Shown piece by piece: positions 14,382 to 22,424 of a stretch of DNA of 31,037 nucleotides (position 1 is the first letter of the stretch; every line of letters starts with the position of its first letter). The stretch is from Trueperaceae bacterium (lineage in GTDB: Bacteria > Deinococcota > Deinococci > Deinococcales > Trueperaceae): NCBI GenBank assembly GCA_007130355.1, contig SLSQ01000211.1, forward strand, positions 1-31,037. The letters run 5' to 3'. Under the pieces are notes generated by a model, which worked only from the letters and a program-made list of their open reading frames with translations, was not told the DNA's origin and did not search any database. Position numbers and translations under genes: made by a program.

Positions 14382-15743
14382 ATGGCCCACCGCCCGACCG
14401 ACCTCACGCTGACCGAGCTTGCCGCCGCCTTCCGGAGCGGCGCCGTCTCGCCCACCGACGCGACCGAAACGGTCCTGGCACGGCTCGACGTCGACGAGGC
14501 CGTCCGCGTCGTGACGGCCGAGCGCGCCCGTGCGCAGGCGCGCCGGGCCGAACGCGCCTTCGAGGTCGGCGTCGACCTCGGACCGCTCCAGGGCGCACCG
14601 ATCGCGATCAAGGACCTGATCGACATGGAGGGGGAGATCTCGGCCGCGGGATCGCGCGCGCTCCTCGAACGCGGGCGCGTCGCCGATCGCGACGCGCCGG
14701 TCGTGGCCCGCCTGGACGCGGCCGGAGCGGTGTTCGTGGCCCGGACGCAGATGACCGAACTGGCGTTCTCGGGACTCGGCATGAACCCGCACTTCGGCAC
14801 GCCCGGGTCGGTACCCGACCCGGAACGCGTGGCGGGCGGATCGTCGTCCGGTTCCGCGGTGGCGGTCGCGCGTGGCGACGCCTTCGCGGCGCTCGGGTCC
14901 GATACCGGCGGCAGCGTGCGCATCCCCGCCGCCTTCAACCGCTTGGTGGGCCTCAAGCCCACCGACGGGGCGCTGCCGATGGAGGGGACGGTGCCGTTGT
15001 CGACCACCCTCGACACGATCGGTCCGATCGCCCGCACGCTCGACGACGTCTGGTCGGTGTGGCGCGCCCTACGGGGCCGGGCGCCGTCGCCGACGCCGCG
15101 GGTCGACCCCGACGCGTTGCGGCTGCTCGTCCCCGAGACGGTCGTGCAGGACGATCTGGACCCGGAGGTAGCGCTGGCGTTCGAGGCGGCGCTGAGCGCC
15201 GCGGCCGCCGCCGGCTGCGACCTGGACCTGCGGCCGGTCCCGGAGCTCGACGCACTGAACGGGTTGTACCCGCGCTACGGCGGCTTCGCGGCCCACGAGG
15301 CGCTGGTGCTGCACGAGGAGCTGCTGGCCGAGGCGGGCGACGCGCTCGATCCGCGCGTCGCCCGCCGGATCCTTGCCGTGCGCGAACGGCCGGCGCGCGA
15401 CTACGTGGCGTTGCGCTACGCCCGCGAGCGGCTCGGCCGTGCCTTCTGGGAGCGGGCCGCCGGGTACGACGCGGTGCTGACGCCGACCGTCGCCTGCCTC
15501 GCCCCCGCGATCCGCGATCTCCAGGAGGACGACGACGCCTACGCCCGGGCGAACGCCCTCGTGCTGCGCAACACCACCCTCTTCAACCTGTTGGGTGGAC
15601 CGGCCGTGACGGTCCCGATCGGCGCACCGGACGGACCGGCCGTCGGCGGAGGCGTCGCGACCGCCCCCGGTCGCGAGGCGCACGCCATCGCCGTGGCAGC
15701 CGCCTGGCAGCAGGCGCTGGCGGACGCCGGCGCGACCGCCTGA
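14382..15743 (+). CDS. Amidase-signature family hydrolase
   Basis: A 453-residue member of the amidase signature family (GatA-like). The Ser-cisSer-Lys triad is recognisable: Lys in APIAIKDLIDM near residue 79, the glycine/serine-rich loop GGSSSGSA near residue 151, and the nucleophile region GSDTGGSVRIPA near residue 170. Members hydrolyse linear amides. It is unlikely to be GatA itself because gatB and gatC are not alongside and the sequence lacks the GatA-typical C-terminus; the amide substrate is unknown. The gene is monocistronic, convergent with the transporter gene and only 15 bases from it. Start ATG fits the leaderless box. Confidence 0.88.
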   Translation: MAHRPTDLTLTELAAAFRSGAVSPTDATETVLARLDVDEAVRVVTAERARAQARRAERAFEVGVDLGPLQGAPIAIKDLIDMEGEISAAGSRALLERGRVADRDAPVVARLDAAGAVFVARTQMTELAFSGLGMNPHFGTPGSVPDPERVAGGSSSGSAVAVARGDAFAALGSDTGGSVRIPAAFNRLVGLKPTDGALPMEGTVPLSTTLDTIGPIARTLDDVWSVWRALRGRAPSPTPRVDPDALRLLVPETVVQDDLDPEVALAFEAALSAAAAAGCDLDLRPVPELDALNGLYPRYGGFAAHEALVLHEELLAEAGDALDPRVARRILAVRERPARDYVALRYARERLGRAFWERAAGYDAVLTPTVACLAPAIRDLQEDDDAYARANALVLRNTTLFNLLGGPAVTVPIGAPDGPAVGGGVATAPGREAHAIAVAAAWQQALADAGATA

Positions 15744-15761
15744 CCCCGGTCCGGTGGGTCA
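15741..15761. terminator. Small hairpin joining two convergent stop codons
   Basis: TGACCC (15741-15746) pairs with GGGTCA (15756-15761) around a nine-base loop. The amidase stop TGA and the transporter stop (TCA on the plus strand) are the outer ends of the stem. It is short and without T-run, so its termination strength is doubtful. Confidence 0.4.
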
Positions 15762-16676
15762 GCGCAGCGGCGACGCCGGCTCCATCGGTTCGGGCACCCG
15801 GGCGGCCCGGCTGCGGAGCAGGAGCAGCGCCGTGACGATGCTGCTGCCGTACTTCACGAACACGTCGGTCACGATCACCTGCAGCATCCACTGCGCCGTC
15901 GCCCACGGGGCTCCGTAGAAGGCGAGCACCGTGAACACGATCGTGTCGATCGGGGCGGACACGCCGTTCGACGACGCCACCCGCACCAGCCAGGTCCGCT
16001 TCAGGAGGCGGTGGTACACCTCGGTGTCGGCCGACTCGGCCAGAACGATCGCGAAGAAGCTGACCGCCACGTAGCGGAGCGGCGTGTCGATCGAGAGCGC
16101 CGCGACCACGTTCATCGCCGCCGCCGCAACGATCATCACGTACACCGCACGGCGGCCGAACCGGTGCACGCGGTCGCGCTGCGTGAAGGTGATGCCGAAG
16201 AAGAACGTCCCCATGTTGACCAGGAACCAGTCGCCGACCGGCAGGAACGCGTCGAAGGTGTAGTTCGCGAGCAGGGTGGCGGCGGTGTACACCGTCATCG
16301 GGCCGAGCATCTCGCCCCAGCGGCGCGGGAGCGCCGCGAGCGCCAGCCCGAGGAGCAGCGCCGTGCCCGGCGCCGTCAGGTCGCGGACCGGCAGCACGGC
16401 GATCGCCGCGACGACCGCCAGGACCGCACCGGCGCCCAGGGGAAAGGTCATGGCCGAGCGCGACCGACGGAGCGCGTCGTGCACCGCGTCCCCGAACAGG
16501 GCTCCGAAGAACGCGAGCGCGGCGAGCGGTAGCCGCTCCGGCGGCTCCTGCCCGAAGCCGGCCATCCACAGGAGCCCCGTGCCGCCCGCCAGCACCAGCG
16601 CGGGGAGAAGAAGCAGGCGCAGGCCGTCGGACCGCGTGCGGGACGGGGGCAGGGAGGACGTCGGACCTGGGCTCAT
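15759..16676 (-). CDS. VUT/YhhQ-type membrane transporter, putative queuosine-precursor importer
   Basis: A 305-residue membrane protein with roughly eight to nine hydrophobic segments. The C-terminal two thirds match the VUT family (COG1738), to which E. coli YhhQ belongs: NYTFDAFLPVGDWFLVNMGTF, then FFFGITFTQRDRVHRFGRR, then ADTEVYHRLLKRT and SAPIDTIVFTVLAFYG. YhhQ-type proteins import preQ0, preQ1 or queuine. The first 100 or so residues carry three or four additional hydrophobic segments not needed for the VUT core. A GAGGAGT ribosome binding site precedes ATG at 16676. A tgt gene for the matching modification lies 2.7 kb away. No preQ1 riboswitch was seen upstream. The family is fairly sure; the ligand is inferred. 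Confidence 0.78.
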   Translation of the reverse strand: MSPGPTSSLPPSRTRSDGLRLLLLPALVLAGGTGLLWMAGFGQEPPERLPLAALAFFGALFGDAVHDALRRSRSAMTFPLGAGAVLAVVAAIAVLPVRDLTAPGTALLLGLALAALPRRWGEMLGPMTVYTAATLLANYTFDAFLPVGDWFLVNMGTFFFGITFTQRDRVHRFGRRAVYVMIVAAAAMNVVAALSIDTPLRYVAVSFFAIVLAESADTEVYHRLLKRTWLVRVASSNGVSAPIDTIVFTVLAFYGAPWATAQWMLQVIVTDVFVKYGSSIVTALLLLRSRAARVPEPMEPASPLR

Positions 16677-16721
16677 GCGGACTCCTCGGGGGGCATGGCG
16701 GGCGCGGTCGGGTCACGGGAA

Positions 16722-16747
16722 CGCCCCCCGGGCGGACCCGGGGGGCG
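16722..16747 (-). terminator. Terminator hairpin of tRNA-Pro
   Basis: An 11-base-pair perfect GC stem (16722-16732 with 16737-16747) and a four-base loop lie five bases beyond the tRNA 3' end on the minus strand. No T-run follows. It separates the tRNA from the downstream transporter gene. Confidence 0.7.
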
Positions 16748-16752
16748 GCTGA

Positions 16753-16829
<77 letters not shown>

Positions 16830-16841
16830 ATGCAGCGAGGG

Positions 16842-16870
16842 AGTGTACCAACCTCCGCGAGGGCGGTCAA
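16842..16870 (-). promoter_or_regulatory. Promoter of tRNA-Pro
   Basis: On the minus strand TTGACC (16865-16870) and TACACT (16842-16847) are 17 bases apart, 12 bases before the tRNA. It is one of the best consensus promoters in the window. Confidence 0.82.
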
Positions 16871-16912
16871 GGCGGTGCGTGCGTCCCGGCGGAAGGGGCC
16901 GCCGGAACGGCG

Positions 16913-17425
16913 TCACTCCGGGGGATCGGCCCGGTCCCCGAAGAAGGCGTCGAGCGCCTGGCGCGCCGGGGCGCCGGGAAAGCCCCGACGCGCCAGGAAC
17001 GACGCCGCCTTCGCGTACGCCTTGCGACGGTCGGCCGCGCCGAAGCGCCAGGCGTGCGCTTCGAGCACGGCTCGGGCCGCTCGTTCCTGATCCTCGTCGT
17101 CGAGCGGAGCGAGCACCTCGTCGCGGAGTTCCTCGGCGACGCCGAACCGGTTCAGGTCCCGCGCCAGGGCGTGCCGGCCCTTGCGTTCTCGGCGTGCGCG
17201 CACCACGCTCTCGGCGACGCGCCGGTCGTCGAGCAGGTCCAGCTCCTCGAGCCGGCCGAGGGCGGCGTCGGCGACCGACCGTTCGACCCCCTTCCGGGCG
17301 AGCCGCTCGCGCAGTTCGGCGCGGGCGTGGTCGCGGCGGGCGAGCAGGCGCAGCAGGTAGGCGACGGTCCGTTCGCGGTCCCAGCCGGCCGGTCCGTCGG
17401 CGTCGTGCGATCGCGCCCGCGTCAC
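16913..17425 (-). CDS. recX: RecX-family regulator of RecA
   Basis: A 170-residue, strongly charged, all-helical protein with the three-helix repeats of RecX. Typical phrases are AYLLRLLARRDHARAELRERLARKGV, LDDRRVAESVVRAR, KGRHALARDLNRFGV and KAYAKAASFLARRGFPG; the last is the usual C-terminal RecX pattern. RecX caps RecA filaments and limits recombination; RecA is not in the window. The GTG start at 17425 overlaps the stop of the FtsX-like permease gene in a GTGA junction, so it depends on that gene for translation. Coupling of recX to an unrelated permease is unusual; recX is more often beside recA. Confidence 0.88.
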   Translation of the reverse strand: MTRARSHDADGPAGWDRERTVAYLLRLLARRDHARAELRERLARKGVERSVADAALGRLEELDLLDDRRVAESVVRARRERKGRHALARDLNRFGVAEELRDEVLAPLDDEDQERAARAVLEAHAWRFGAADRRKAYAKAASFLARRGFPGAPARQALDAFFGDRADPPE

Positions 17426-18600
17426 CGCAGCACCCGGGTCGGGTCGGTGCGAGCGGCGCGGCGGGCGGGGATCCAGGCGGCCACGGCGGCGGTCGCCAGG
17501 GACAGGGTCGAGACCCATGCGACGTCGAAGGCGGAGATGCGCATCGGCAGGCGGGTGATGAAGTACAGGTCGCCGGGGAGCGGGATCGGTTGCACCCGCA
17601 GGTACGCCGCCGCCGACACGCCCAAGGCGACGCCGAGGAGGGTGCCGGCCGCCCCGAGCAGCAGCCCCTCGATCGTGAAGGTGGCGAGGATCTGGCGCGC
17701 GCTCGCGCCCATCGCCCGCAGCACCGCGATTTCGCGCGTCTTCTCGGCGACGGTCAGGACCAGTACGTTCGCGATGCCCATCGCGGCCACCAGCACGATC
17801 AGGAACACGACCACCGCGATCACCGCGCGCTGCAGATCGAGCTGCGCCACCAGCCCGCCGTAGAGCGAGCTCCACGAGGTGGGGCGCAGGCCGGTCGCGT
17901 CGGACAGTTCGCGGCCGACCGCCTCGGCACGGGCGGGATCGTCGAGTCGCAGGTGCCAGCCGCTGATCGCGTCGTCGGTTCGAAGGTGGGCCCGAACGTC
18001 GTCGATCGAGGCGAACGCCACCAGCCCGTCGATCAGCTCGTTGCCGACCCGGAAGGTGTCGGCGACGTCGAAGGTGCGACGGCGGCCGTCGACGTCCTGG
18101 ATCAGCACCTCGTCGCCGGAGAGGACGCCGAGCGAAGCCGCGAGCGACCCTCCCACGATCAGGCCCCCCTCGTCGCGCACGCGATCCGCGGCGGAGCGAA
18201 GCTCCGCGAGCGCGAGCACGTCGGCCTGGAGCTCGAGGTCGACGCCGAGGAGCTGCACGTACCCCTGCCGGCCGGAGATCCCCCGCGACGCGTCGGCGCG
18301 ACGGGCGATCAGCCCTTCGGTCGCGAGGAACGGCGCGACCGCCACCACGTTCGGGTGCGCCGCGAGGCGCTCGGCGGCTTCGGGGTCGTACGGGAGCGTG
18401 GCCGCGTCGGACCAGGGGCGCAGCTGCAGGTGCGGCGTCGCCTCGAGGGTGCTCTCGAGGAGCTCGTCGATGAAGCCGTTCGTGAGGGCGAGGGCGGTGA
18501 TCAGGACGCCGACGCCGACCGCCACCCCGGCGACGGTGAGCACCGATTGCAGGACGCGTCTGCGGACGTGGGCCCAGGCGAGGTAGAGGGGAAGCGGCAC
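17422..18600 (-). CDS. FtsX/LolC-type ABC permease, orphan (no ATPase beside it)
   Basis: A membrane protein of about 392 residues with the MacB/LolC plan: one N-terminal membrane helix (about residues 15-40), a periplasmic domain of about 220 residues, then three helices near the C-terminus (IAVVVFLIVLVAAMGIANVL, EGLLLGAAGTLLGVALGV, STLSLATAAVAAWIPA). The cytoplasmic coupling segment EKTREIAVLRAMGASARQI is clear. Relatives move lipoproteins or drugs, or control cell-wall hydrolases, with a LolD/FtsE-like ATPase; none is present here. The start is uncertain: GTG at 18600 lies seven bases after a TAGAGT box (18608-18613), while GTG at 18609 would overlap that box. The neighbouring 3D-domain wall protein hints at an envelope role (inference). 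Confidence 0.88.
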   Translation of the reverse strand: MPLPLYLAWAHVRRRVLQSVLTVAGVAVGVGVLITALALTNGFIDELLESTLEATPHLQLRPWSDAATLPYDPEAAERLAAHPNVVAVAPFLATEGLIARRADASRGISGRQGYVQLLGVDLELQADVLALAELRSAADRVRDEGGLIVGGSLAASLGVLSGDEVLIQDVDGRRRTFDVADTFRVGNELIDGLVAFASIDDVRAHLRTDDAISGWHLRLDDPARAEAVGRELSDATGLRPTSWSSLYGGLVAQLDLQRAVIAVVVFLIVLVAAMGIANVLVLTVAEKTREIAVLRAMGASARQILATFTIEGLLLGAAGTLLGVALGVSAAAYLRVQPIPLPGDLYFITRLPMRISAFDVAWVSTLSLATAAVAAWIPARRAARTDPTRVLR

Positions 18601-18610
18601 GCCGACCACT

Positions 18611-19243
18611 CTAGCGTGCGGCGGAACCCCCGCTCGCGGCGGTCAGGACCGGCGTGCCCTCGAAGCGGGTGGCCAGCGCCGCGTCGAGGACCGGACCGTC
18701 GTAGCCGTAGCGCACGATCTCGACGCGGACGCGCCGGACGCCCCAGGCGACGGCGCTGGCGTAATCTCCGAACCAGAGGTCGACCTGACGGCTCTTGCGG
18801 AGGTTCATCGTGTCCTCGACGATGAAGAGGCCCTGCCCGTCGAGGATCGACTGGAACCGTCCGGGGTTCCGTCCGTCGTAGTACGTCCCCAGGTCGTGGA
18901 GGCGCACCATCGAACCGTACGGGATCTCGCCCCCCAGCATGTCGCGGCTGACCGCGAGCACGCCCGGTCGGGTCCGCGTTCCGGTCGCCGTGGTGTGGGG
19001 GTCGGCGTTCGTCTGACGCGGGTCGGAGTTGTAGCCGGTCGCCCGCAGCACGAAGGCCGGGTTGGCGATCGGGCCGAGCGGTTCGTGCAGCGTCGCGACG
19101 GCCTCGTGGGGTTCGGCGCGGACGGTGGCGTACGGTTCGATCGCCAGCGCGCGCGGTTCGGGTCGCTCGGCGCGGAACGCCGTCAGGAGCGACAGGAGGA
19201 CGAGGCCGAGGGCGAAGAGCTTGGCGCCGATGTGCAGGGCCAT
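18611..19243 (-). CDS. Exported 3D-domain protein, likely cell-wall acting
   Basis: A 210-residue protein with an N-terminal hydrophobic segment (about residues 5-24) acting as signal or anchor, then a double-psi beta-barrel 3D domain from about residue 68. Recognisable parts are LRATGYNSD, TATGTRTRPGVLAVSRDML, IPYGSMVRL, LFIVEDTMN, RQVDLWF and AWGVRRVRVEIV. Two of the three Asp residues that name the family are in VEDT and VDLW; the first, usually in AVDP, is replaced by S-R-D. Relatives such as YocH-type and MltA C-terminal domains cut or bind peptidoglycan. ATG at 19243 follows a GGAGG site. It ends just before the FtsX-like gene and is divergent from tgt. Confidence 0.85.
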   Translation of the reverse strand: MALHIGAKLFALGLVLLSLLTAFRAERPEPRALAIEPYATVRAEPHEAVATLHEPLGPIANPAFVLRATGYNSDPRQTNADPHTTATGTRTRPGVLAVSRDMLGGEIPYGSMVRLHDLGTYYDGRNPGRFQSILDGQGLFIVEDTMNLRKSRQVDLWFGDYASAVAWGVRRVRVEIVRYGYDGPVLDAALATRFEGTPVLTAASGGSAAR

Positions 19244-19330
19244 CTCCACCTCCAGGAACCCGACCGTAGCACCGGACCCGCACCCCGTGCGTCGCCCGCG
19301 TCGCGCGGGAGGGCCGTCCGCCGTGCGCGG

Positions 19331-19336
19331 TAGCAT
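19331..19336 (+). promoter_or_regulatory. Leaderless -10 box of tgt
   Basis: TAGCAT ends seven bases before the GTG at 19344. The ATG at 19335 overlaps the box itself, so GTG is the better start. Confidence 0.5.
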
Positions 19337-19343
19337 GGCGTCC

Positions 19344-20630
19344 GTGGACGACGCGTTCCGGTTCGAGATCGTGGCACGGGACGGCGCCGCCCGGAGGGGA
19401 CGTCTGACCACGGCGCACGGCACGGTCGAGACGCCCGCCTTCGTGGCGGTGGCCACCCAGGGGAGCGTCAAGAGCGTCCTGCCGAGCGCCGTGCGTTCGG
19501 CCGGCACGCAGATCCTGTTCGCGAACACGTACCACCTGCACCTGCGGCCGGGGGCGGAGGTGGTGGCTCGGCACGGCGGCCTGCACCGCTTCATGGGCTG
19601 GGACGGTCCGATCCTGACCGACTCCGGCGGCTTCCAGGTGTTCTCCCTCGGCGCCGGCATCGAGCACGGCGTCGGCAAGGTCGCCAGCATCTTCCCGGGC
19701 GAGGAGGGGGCCGCCCACGGCGCCCCCGATCGTGCCGGGATGGTGGTCGTCGACGAGGAGGGGGTCTGGTTCACCAGCCACGTCGACGGCAGCCGGCACC
19801 GGTTCACGCCGGAGGTGTCGATCCGGACGCAGCGCTCGCTGGGCGCCGACGTGGTCCTCGCCTTCGACGAGTGCACCAGTCCGCTGCACGACCGCGCTTA
19901 CACCCGCGCCAGCGCCGAGCGCACCCACCGTTGGGCGGAACGTTCGCTGCGGGCGTTCCACCAGGAACCGAGCGTGCACCCGTACCCGCAGGCGCTCTAC
20001 GGCATCGTGCAGGGCGGCGCGTTCGAACAGGAGCGGATCGACTCGGCGCGGACGATCGCTGCGCTCCGGGCGGACGGACGCGGCTTCGACGGCGTCGCGA
20101 TCGGCGGGAACCTCGGGGACACGCGCGCCACGATGCACCGGATCCTCGAGTGGACCGAGCCGCACCTCCCCGAAGCGCTGCCCCGTCACCTGCTCGGGAT
20201 CGGCGACGTACCGAGCCTGTTCGAAGCGGTCGCGCGGGGGATGGACACCTTCGACTGCGTCGCTCCGACCCGCAACGCCCGAAACGGTGGGGTGCTGGCC
20301 CGCTTCGACGACGACGGGCGGCCGCTGCCGACCTTCCGCCGCAACCTCAAGAACGCCCGTTACGGAGGGGACGTGCGGCCGATCGATCCGGCCTGCGGCT
20401 GCGACGCCTGCGCCGGGGGGTTCTCTCGCGCCTACCTGCGGCACCTGCTCAAGGCGAACGAACAGCTCGGTCAGCAGCTGGCGACGCTGCACAACCTGCG
20501 GTTCATGGCCGACCTCCTCGAGGAGATCCGGACCGCGGTCGCGCGCGGCACCTTGCGGGAGACGAAGGAGTCGTGGCTCGGTCCGGCACGCGACGAGGCG
20601 AAGGCGACGGGCGCTCCCCTCAGCGGGTGA
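19344..20630 (+). CDS. tgt: tRNA-guanine transglycosylase, divergent subfamily
   Basis: Exchanges guanine 34 in GUN-anticodon tRNAs for a queuosine precursor. Of its 428 residues the core motifs are intact: LTDSGGFQVFSL with the general base Asp, LAFDECTSP, YGIVQGG, TFDCVAPTRNARNG with the nucleophile Asp, and the zinc site C-x-C-x-x-C with a His in YLRHLL. Two features set it apart. The usual pocket motif G-G-L-x-V-G-E reads G-G-N-L-G-D-T, and about 28 extra residues (AGIEHGVGKVASIFPGEE...) follow the first motif. Similar variants occur in some candidate-phylum Tgt proteins, as I recall. The window's tRNA-Asn(GTT) is a natural substrate. The start is chosen by the leaderless -10 box; the 3' end overlaps the next, convergent gene by 11 bases. 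Confidence 0.93.
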   Translation: MDDAFRFEIVARDGAARRGRLTTAHGTVETPAFVAVATQGSVKSVLPSAVRSAGTQILFANTYHLHLRPGAEVVARHGGLHRFMGWDGPILTDSGGFQVFSLGAGIEHGVGKVASIFPGEEGAAHGAPDRAGMVVVDEEGVWFTSHVDGSRHRFTPEVSIRTQRSLGADVVLAFDECTSPLHDRAYTRASAERTHRWAERSLRAFHQEPSVHPYPQALYGIVQGGAFEQERIDSARTIAALRADGRGFDGVAIGGNLGDTRATMHRILEWTEPHLPEALPRHLLGIGDVPSLFEAVARGMDTFDCVAPTRNARNGGVLARFDDDGRPLPTFRRNLKNARYGGDVRPIDPACGCDACAGGFSRAYLRHLLKANEQLGQQLATLHNLRFMADLLEEIRTAVARGTLRETKESWLGPARDEAKATGAPLSG

Positions 20631-21207
20631 GCTCGATCAGGTCGATCCGGGTCCCGTCCTGCGTCACGAAGCGGACGACGCCGACGGTCGGTACGAAGAA
20701 CAGGTCCAGCTCGGTGCGGCCGCCGCTGCTCGTCAGGGTGGTCTGACGCACGTGCAGCGCATTGAAGCGGCCGGCCGGGGTCTGCACCCCCTGCGTGCCG
20801 AGCACCTGGCTGTCGAGGGTGACGTCGACGCCGTTCACGGTGGTGGTGCTGCGCCAGGAGGTGCCCGGCTCGAGGGGTGCGGCGGGCCAGACCTGCAGCG
20901 GCGGCCGGTAGCGCATCAGTCGCCCGCCCGCTGCGGTCCCGTGGCTGACGACGCCGTCGGCACGATGCTCGAGGATCTCCTCGCTGATCGGAGCGCCCTG
21001 CATGTAGTGCGTCAGGACCGTCGCTTCGATCCCATCGACGTCGCGCGGTCCCGAGAGGGTCTGGGTCTCGCCGCTGTCGTACGTCCACGAGGTGCCCGGC
21101 GCCTGGGGGTAGTACGCGTCCTGCGCCGCGGCGAACGACGCCAGGACCGCCGCCAGCAGCGCCACGGCGCACGCCGTCGCGCGTACCGCGCGCCGCATCC
21201 GGCTCAC
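20620..21207 (-). CDS. Secreted protein of unknown function
   Basis: A 195-residue protein with a signal peptide (hydrophobic stretch ending S-F-A-A-A-Q, cleavage near residue 28) and a beta-rich mature part beginning DAYYPQAPGTSWTYDSGET. Phrases such as YPQAPGTSWTYD, LEPGTSWRSTTTVNG, TPAGRFNALHVRQT and FVPTVGVVRFVTQDG resemble DUF-type periplasmic proteins of beta-barrel or jelly-roll look, but I cannot name a family. GTG at 21207 overlaps the proC stop (GTGA), so it is coupled to proC. Its 3' end overlaps tgt on the other strand by 11 bases. Confidence 0.82.
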   Translation of the reverse strand: MSRMRRAVRATACAVALLAAVLASFAAAQDAYYPQAPGTSWTYDSGETQTLSGPRDVDGIEATVLTHYMQGAPISEEILEHRADGVVSHGTAAGGRLMRYRPPLQVWPAAPLEPGTSWRSTTTVNGVDVTLDSQVLGTQGVQTPAGRFNALHVRQTTLTSSGGRTELDLFFVPTVGVVRFVTQDGTRIDLIELTR

Positions 21208-21992
21208 GCCTCCCCTTCGTCCGAGAGTTCGCCGGCGCGGGCCGCGGCCTCCTCGACGGCGCGCAGCAGGCCGTAGCGGACGCCGTGCTCCTCGAGCGCC
21301 CGCACGCCCGCGATCGCGGTGCCGCCGGGGGAGGCGACCTCGTCCTTGAGGTCGGCGGGGCCTGAATCCTCGAGCAGTCGCGCGGTGGCCAGCAGGACCT
21401 GACGCGAAAGATCGCGGGCCACGTCCCGCCGGAAGCCGGCGCGCACCCCGCCGTCCGCCAGCGCCTCCGCGACGACCGCCGCGAACGCCGGTCCGCTGCC
21501 GGCCAGGCCGGTGAAGGCGTCGAAGAGCGATTCGGGGATGCGGTGCACCCGTCCGACGGCCGAGAACAGGTCGTCGGCGAAGGCGACGTCCTCGGCGGTG
21601 GCCTCGGGCAGTCCGGCCAGAGCGGTCGAGGAGAGGCGCACGCGCGCACCGAGGTTCGGCATCGCGCGCAGCACCCGCCGGCTGCCGACCCGGCGCGCGA
21701 TCGCATCGGCCGGGACGCCCGCCATGATCGACAGGAAGCAGCCGCCGCGTCGGGCGATCAGCGGGGCGACCGCCTCGAACGCCTGCGGTTTCACGCCGAT
21801 CAGGACCCGTTCGGCGGTGTCGACCCCGTCGTCGTCGAGGGCGCGGACGCCGAAGCGGTGCGCCATCTCGTCGCGCCGGCGATCGCTAGGGTGGTAGATC
21901 CCGACCTCGGACGACTCGAGCACCCCTGCCCGGAGCGCTCCGGTCAGTACCGCCCCGCCCATCTTTCCGGCCCCGACGATCGCGAGCTTCAC
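21204..21992 (-). CDS. proC: Pyrroline-5-carboxylate reductase
   Basis: A 262-residue NAD(P)H-dependent enzyme for the last step of proline synthesis. The N-terminal Rossmann loop LAIVGAGKMGGAVL, the central VLRAMPNLGARV, and the C-terminal signature DAFTGLAGSGPAF, DEVASPGGTAIAGV and LRAVEEAAARA are all typical. GTG at 21992 follows GGAGG. A TAGGAT box (22017-22022) overlaps the stop of the VanZ-like gene and may give an additional promoter; otherwise the gene is read with the upstream asparaginase operon. Length fits the family. Confidence 0.95.
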   Translation of the reverse strand: MKLAIVGAGKMGGAVLTGALRAGVLESSEVGIYHPSDRRRDEMAHRFGVRALDDDGVDTAERVLIGVKPQAFEAVAPLIARRGGCFLSIMAGVPADAIARRVGSRRVLRAMPNLGARVRLSSTALAGLPEATAEDVAFADDLFSAVGRVHRIPESLFDAFTGLAGSGPAFAAVVAEALADGGVRAGFRRDVARDLSRQVLLATARLLEDSGPADLKDEVASPGGTAIAGVRALEEHGVRYGLLRAVEEAAARAGELSDEGEA

Positions 21993-22019
21993 GGTCGACC
22001 TCCGTTCCAGGCGGGCATC

Positions 22020-22424
22020 CTACCCCGGGGTACGGCCGCGGTCCGCGAACCAACGCACGCGCACGGCCTCCGCCAGCGCGACCGCCACGACCGCCCCCGT
22101 CGCGTCGGCCACGACGTCCAGCAGTTCGGGCGTGCGTCCCGGCACGAACGCCTGGTGCACCTCGTCGACGATCCCCCAACCGGTGGCGAGCGCCACGGCG
22201 AGCCACGGACGGACGTGCGCCGCCCACAGCAGCAGCGCGAGCGTCCCGAACAGCCCGGCGTGCGCCAGCTTGTCGGCGTGCGGAACGAGCGCGAGGCCGC
22301 TCCCGGGCGGGTCGCTCTGCGACGAGAGCCACCAGATGCCGGCGGCCCAGAGGAGGGCCGGCACGAACCGAAGCGACCGGAGCGACCGACGGCGCGCGGG
22401 CGCGACCGGATCCGGACCGGTCAC
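22020..22424 (-). CDS. VanZ-like small membrane protein
   Basis: A 134-residue membrane protein with three or four hydrophobic segments. The VanZ pattern is visible: LWWLSSQSDPP-type opening (IWWLSSQSDPPGSG), HADKLAHAGLFGTLALLLWAA, and GIVDEVHQAFVPGRTPELLDVVAD with its conserved acidic residues. VanZ relatives are linked to glycopeptide tolerance in enterococci, but most family members have no known role. The GTG start at 22424 overlaps the epimerase stop (GTGA). Confidence 0.85.
   Translation of the reverse strand: MTGPDPVAPARRRSLRSLRFVPALLWAAGIWWLSSQSDPPGSGLALVPHADKLAHAGLFGTLALLLWAAHVRPWLAVALATGWGIVDEVHQAFVPGRTPELLDVVADATGAVVAVALAEAVRVRWFADRGRTPG

Noticed and set aside
14382..15743. Assignment of the amidase as GatA, subunit of the tRNA amidotransferase.
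   Set aside because: gatB and gatC are absent nearby, and the sequence outside the signature region does not look like GatA.
16677..16721. preQ1 riboswitch upstream of the VUT transporter gene.
   Set aside because: The space between the tRNA-Pro terminator and the start is only about 45 bases and lacks the small H-type pseudoknot pattern or the A-rich tail of a preQ1-I riboswitch.
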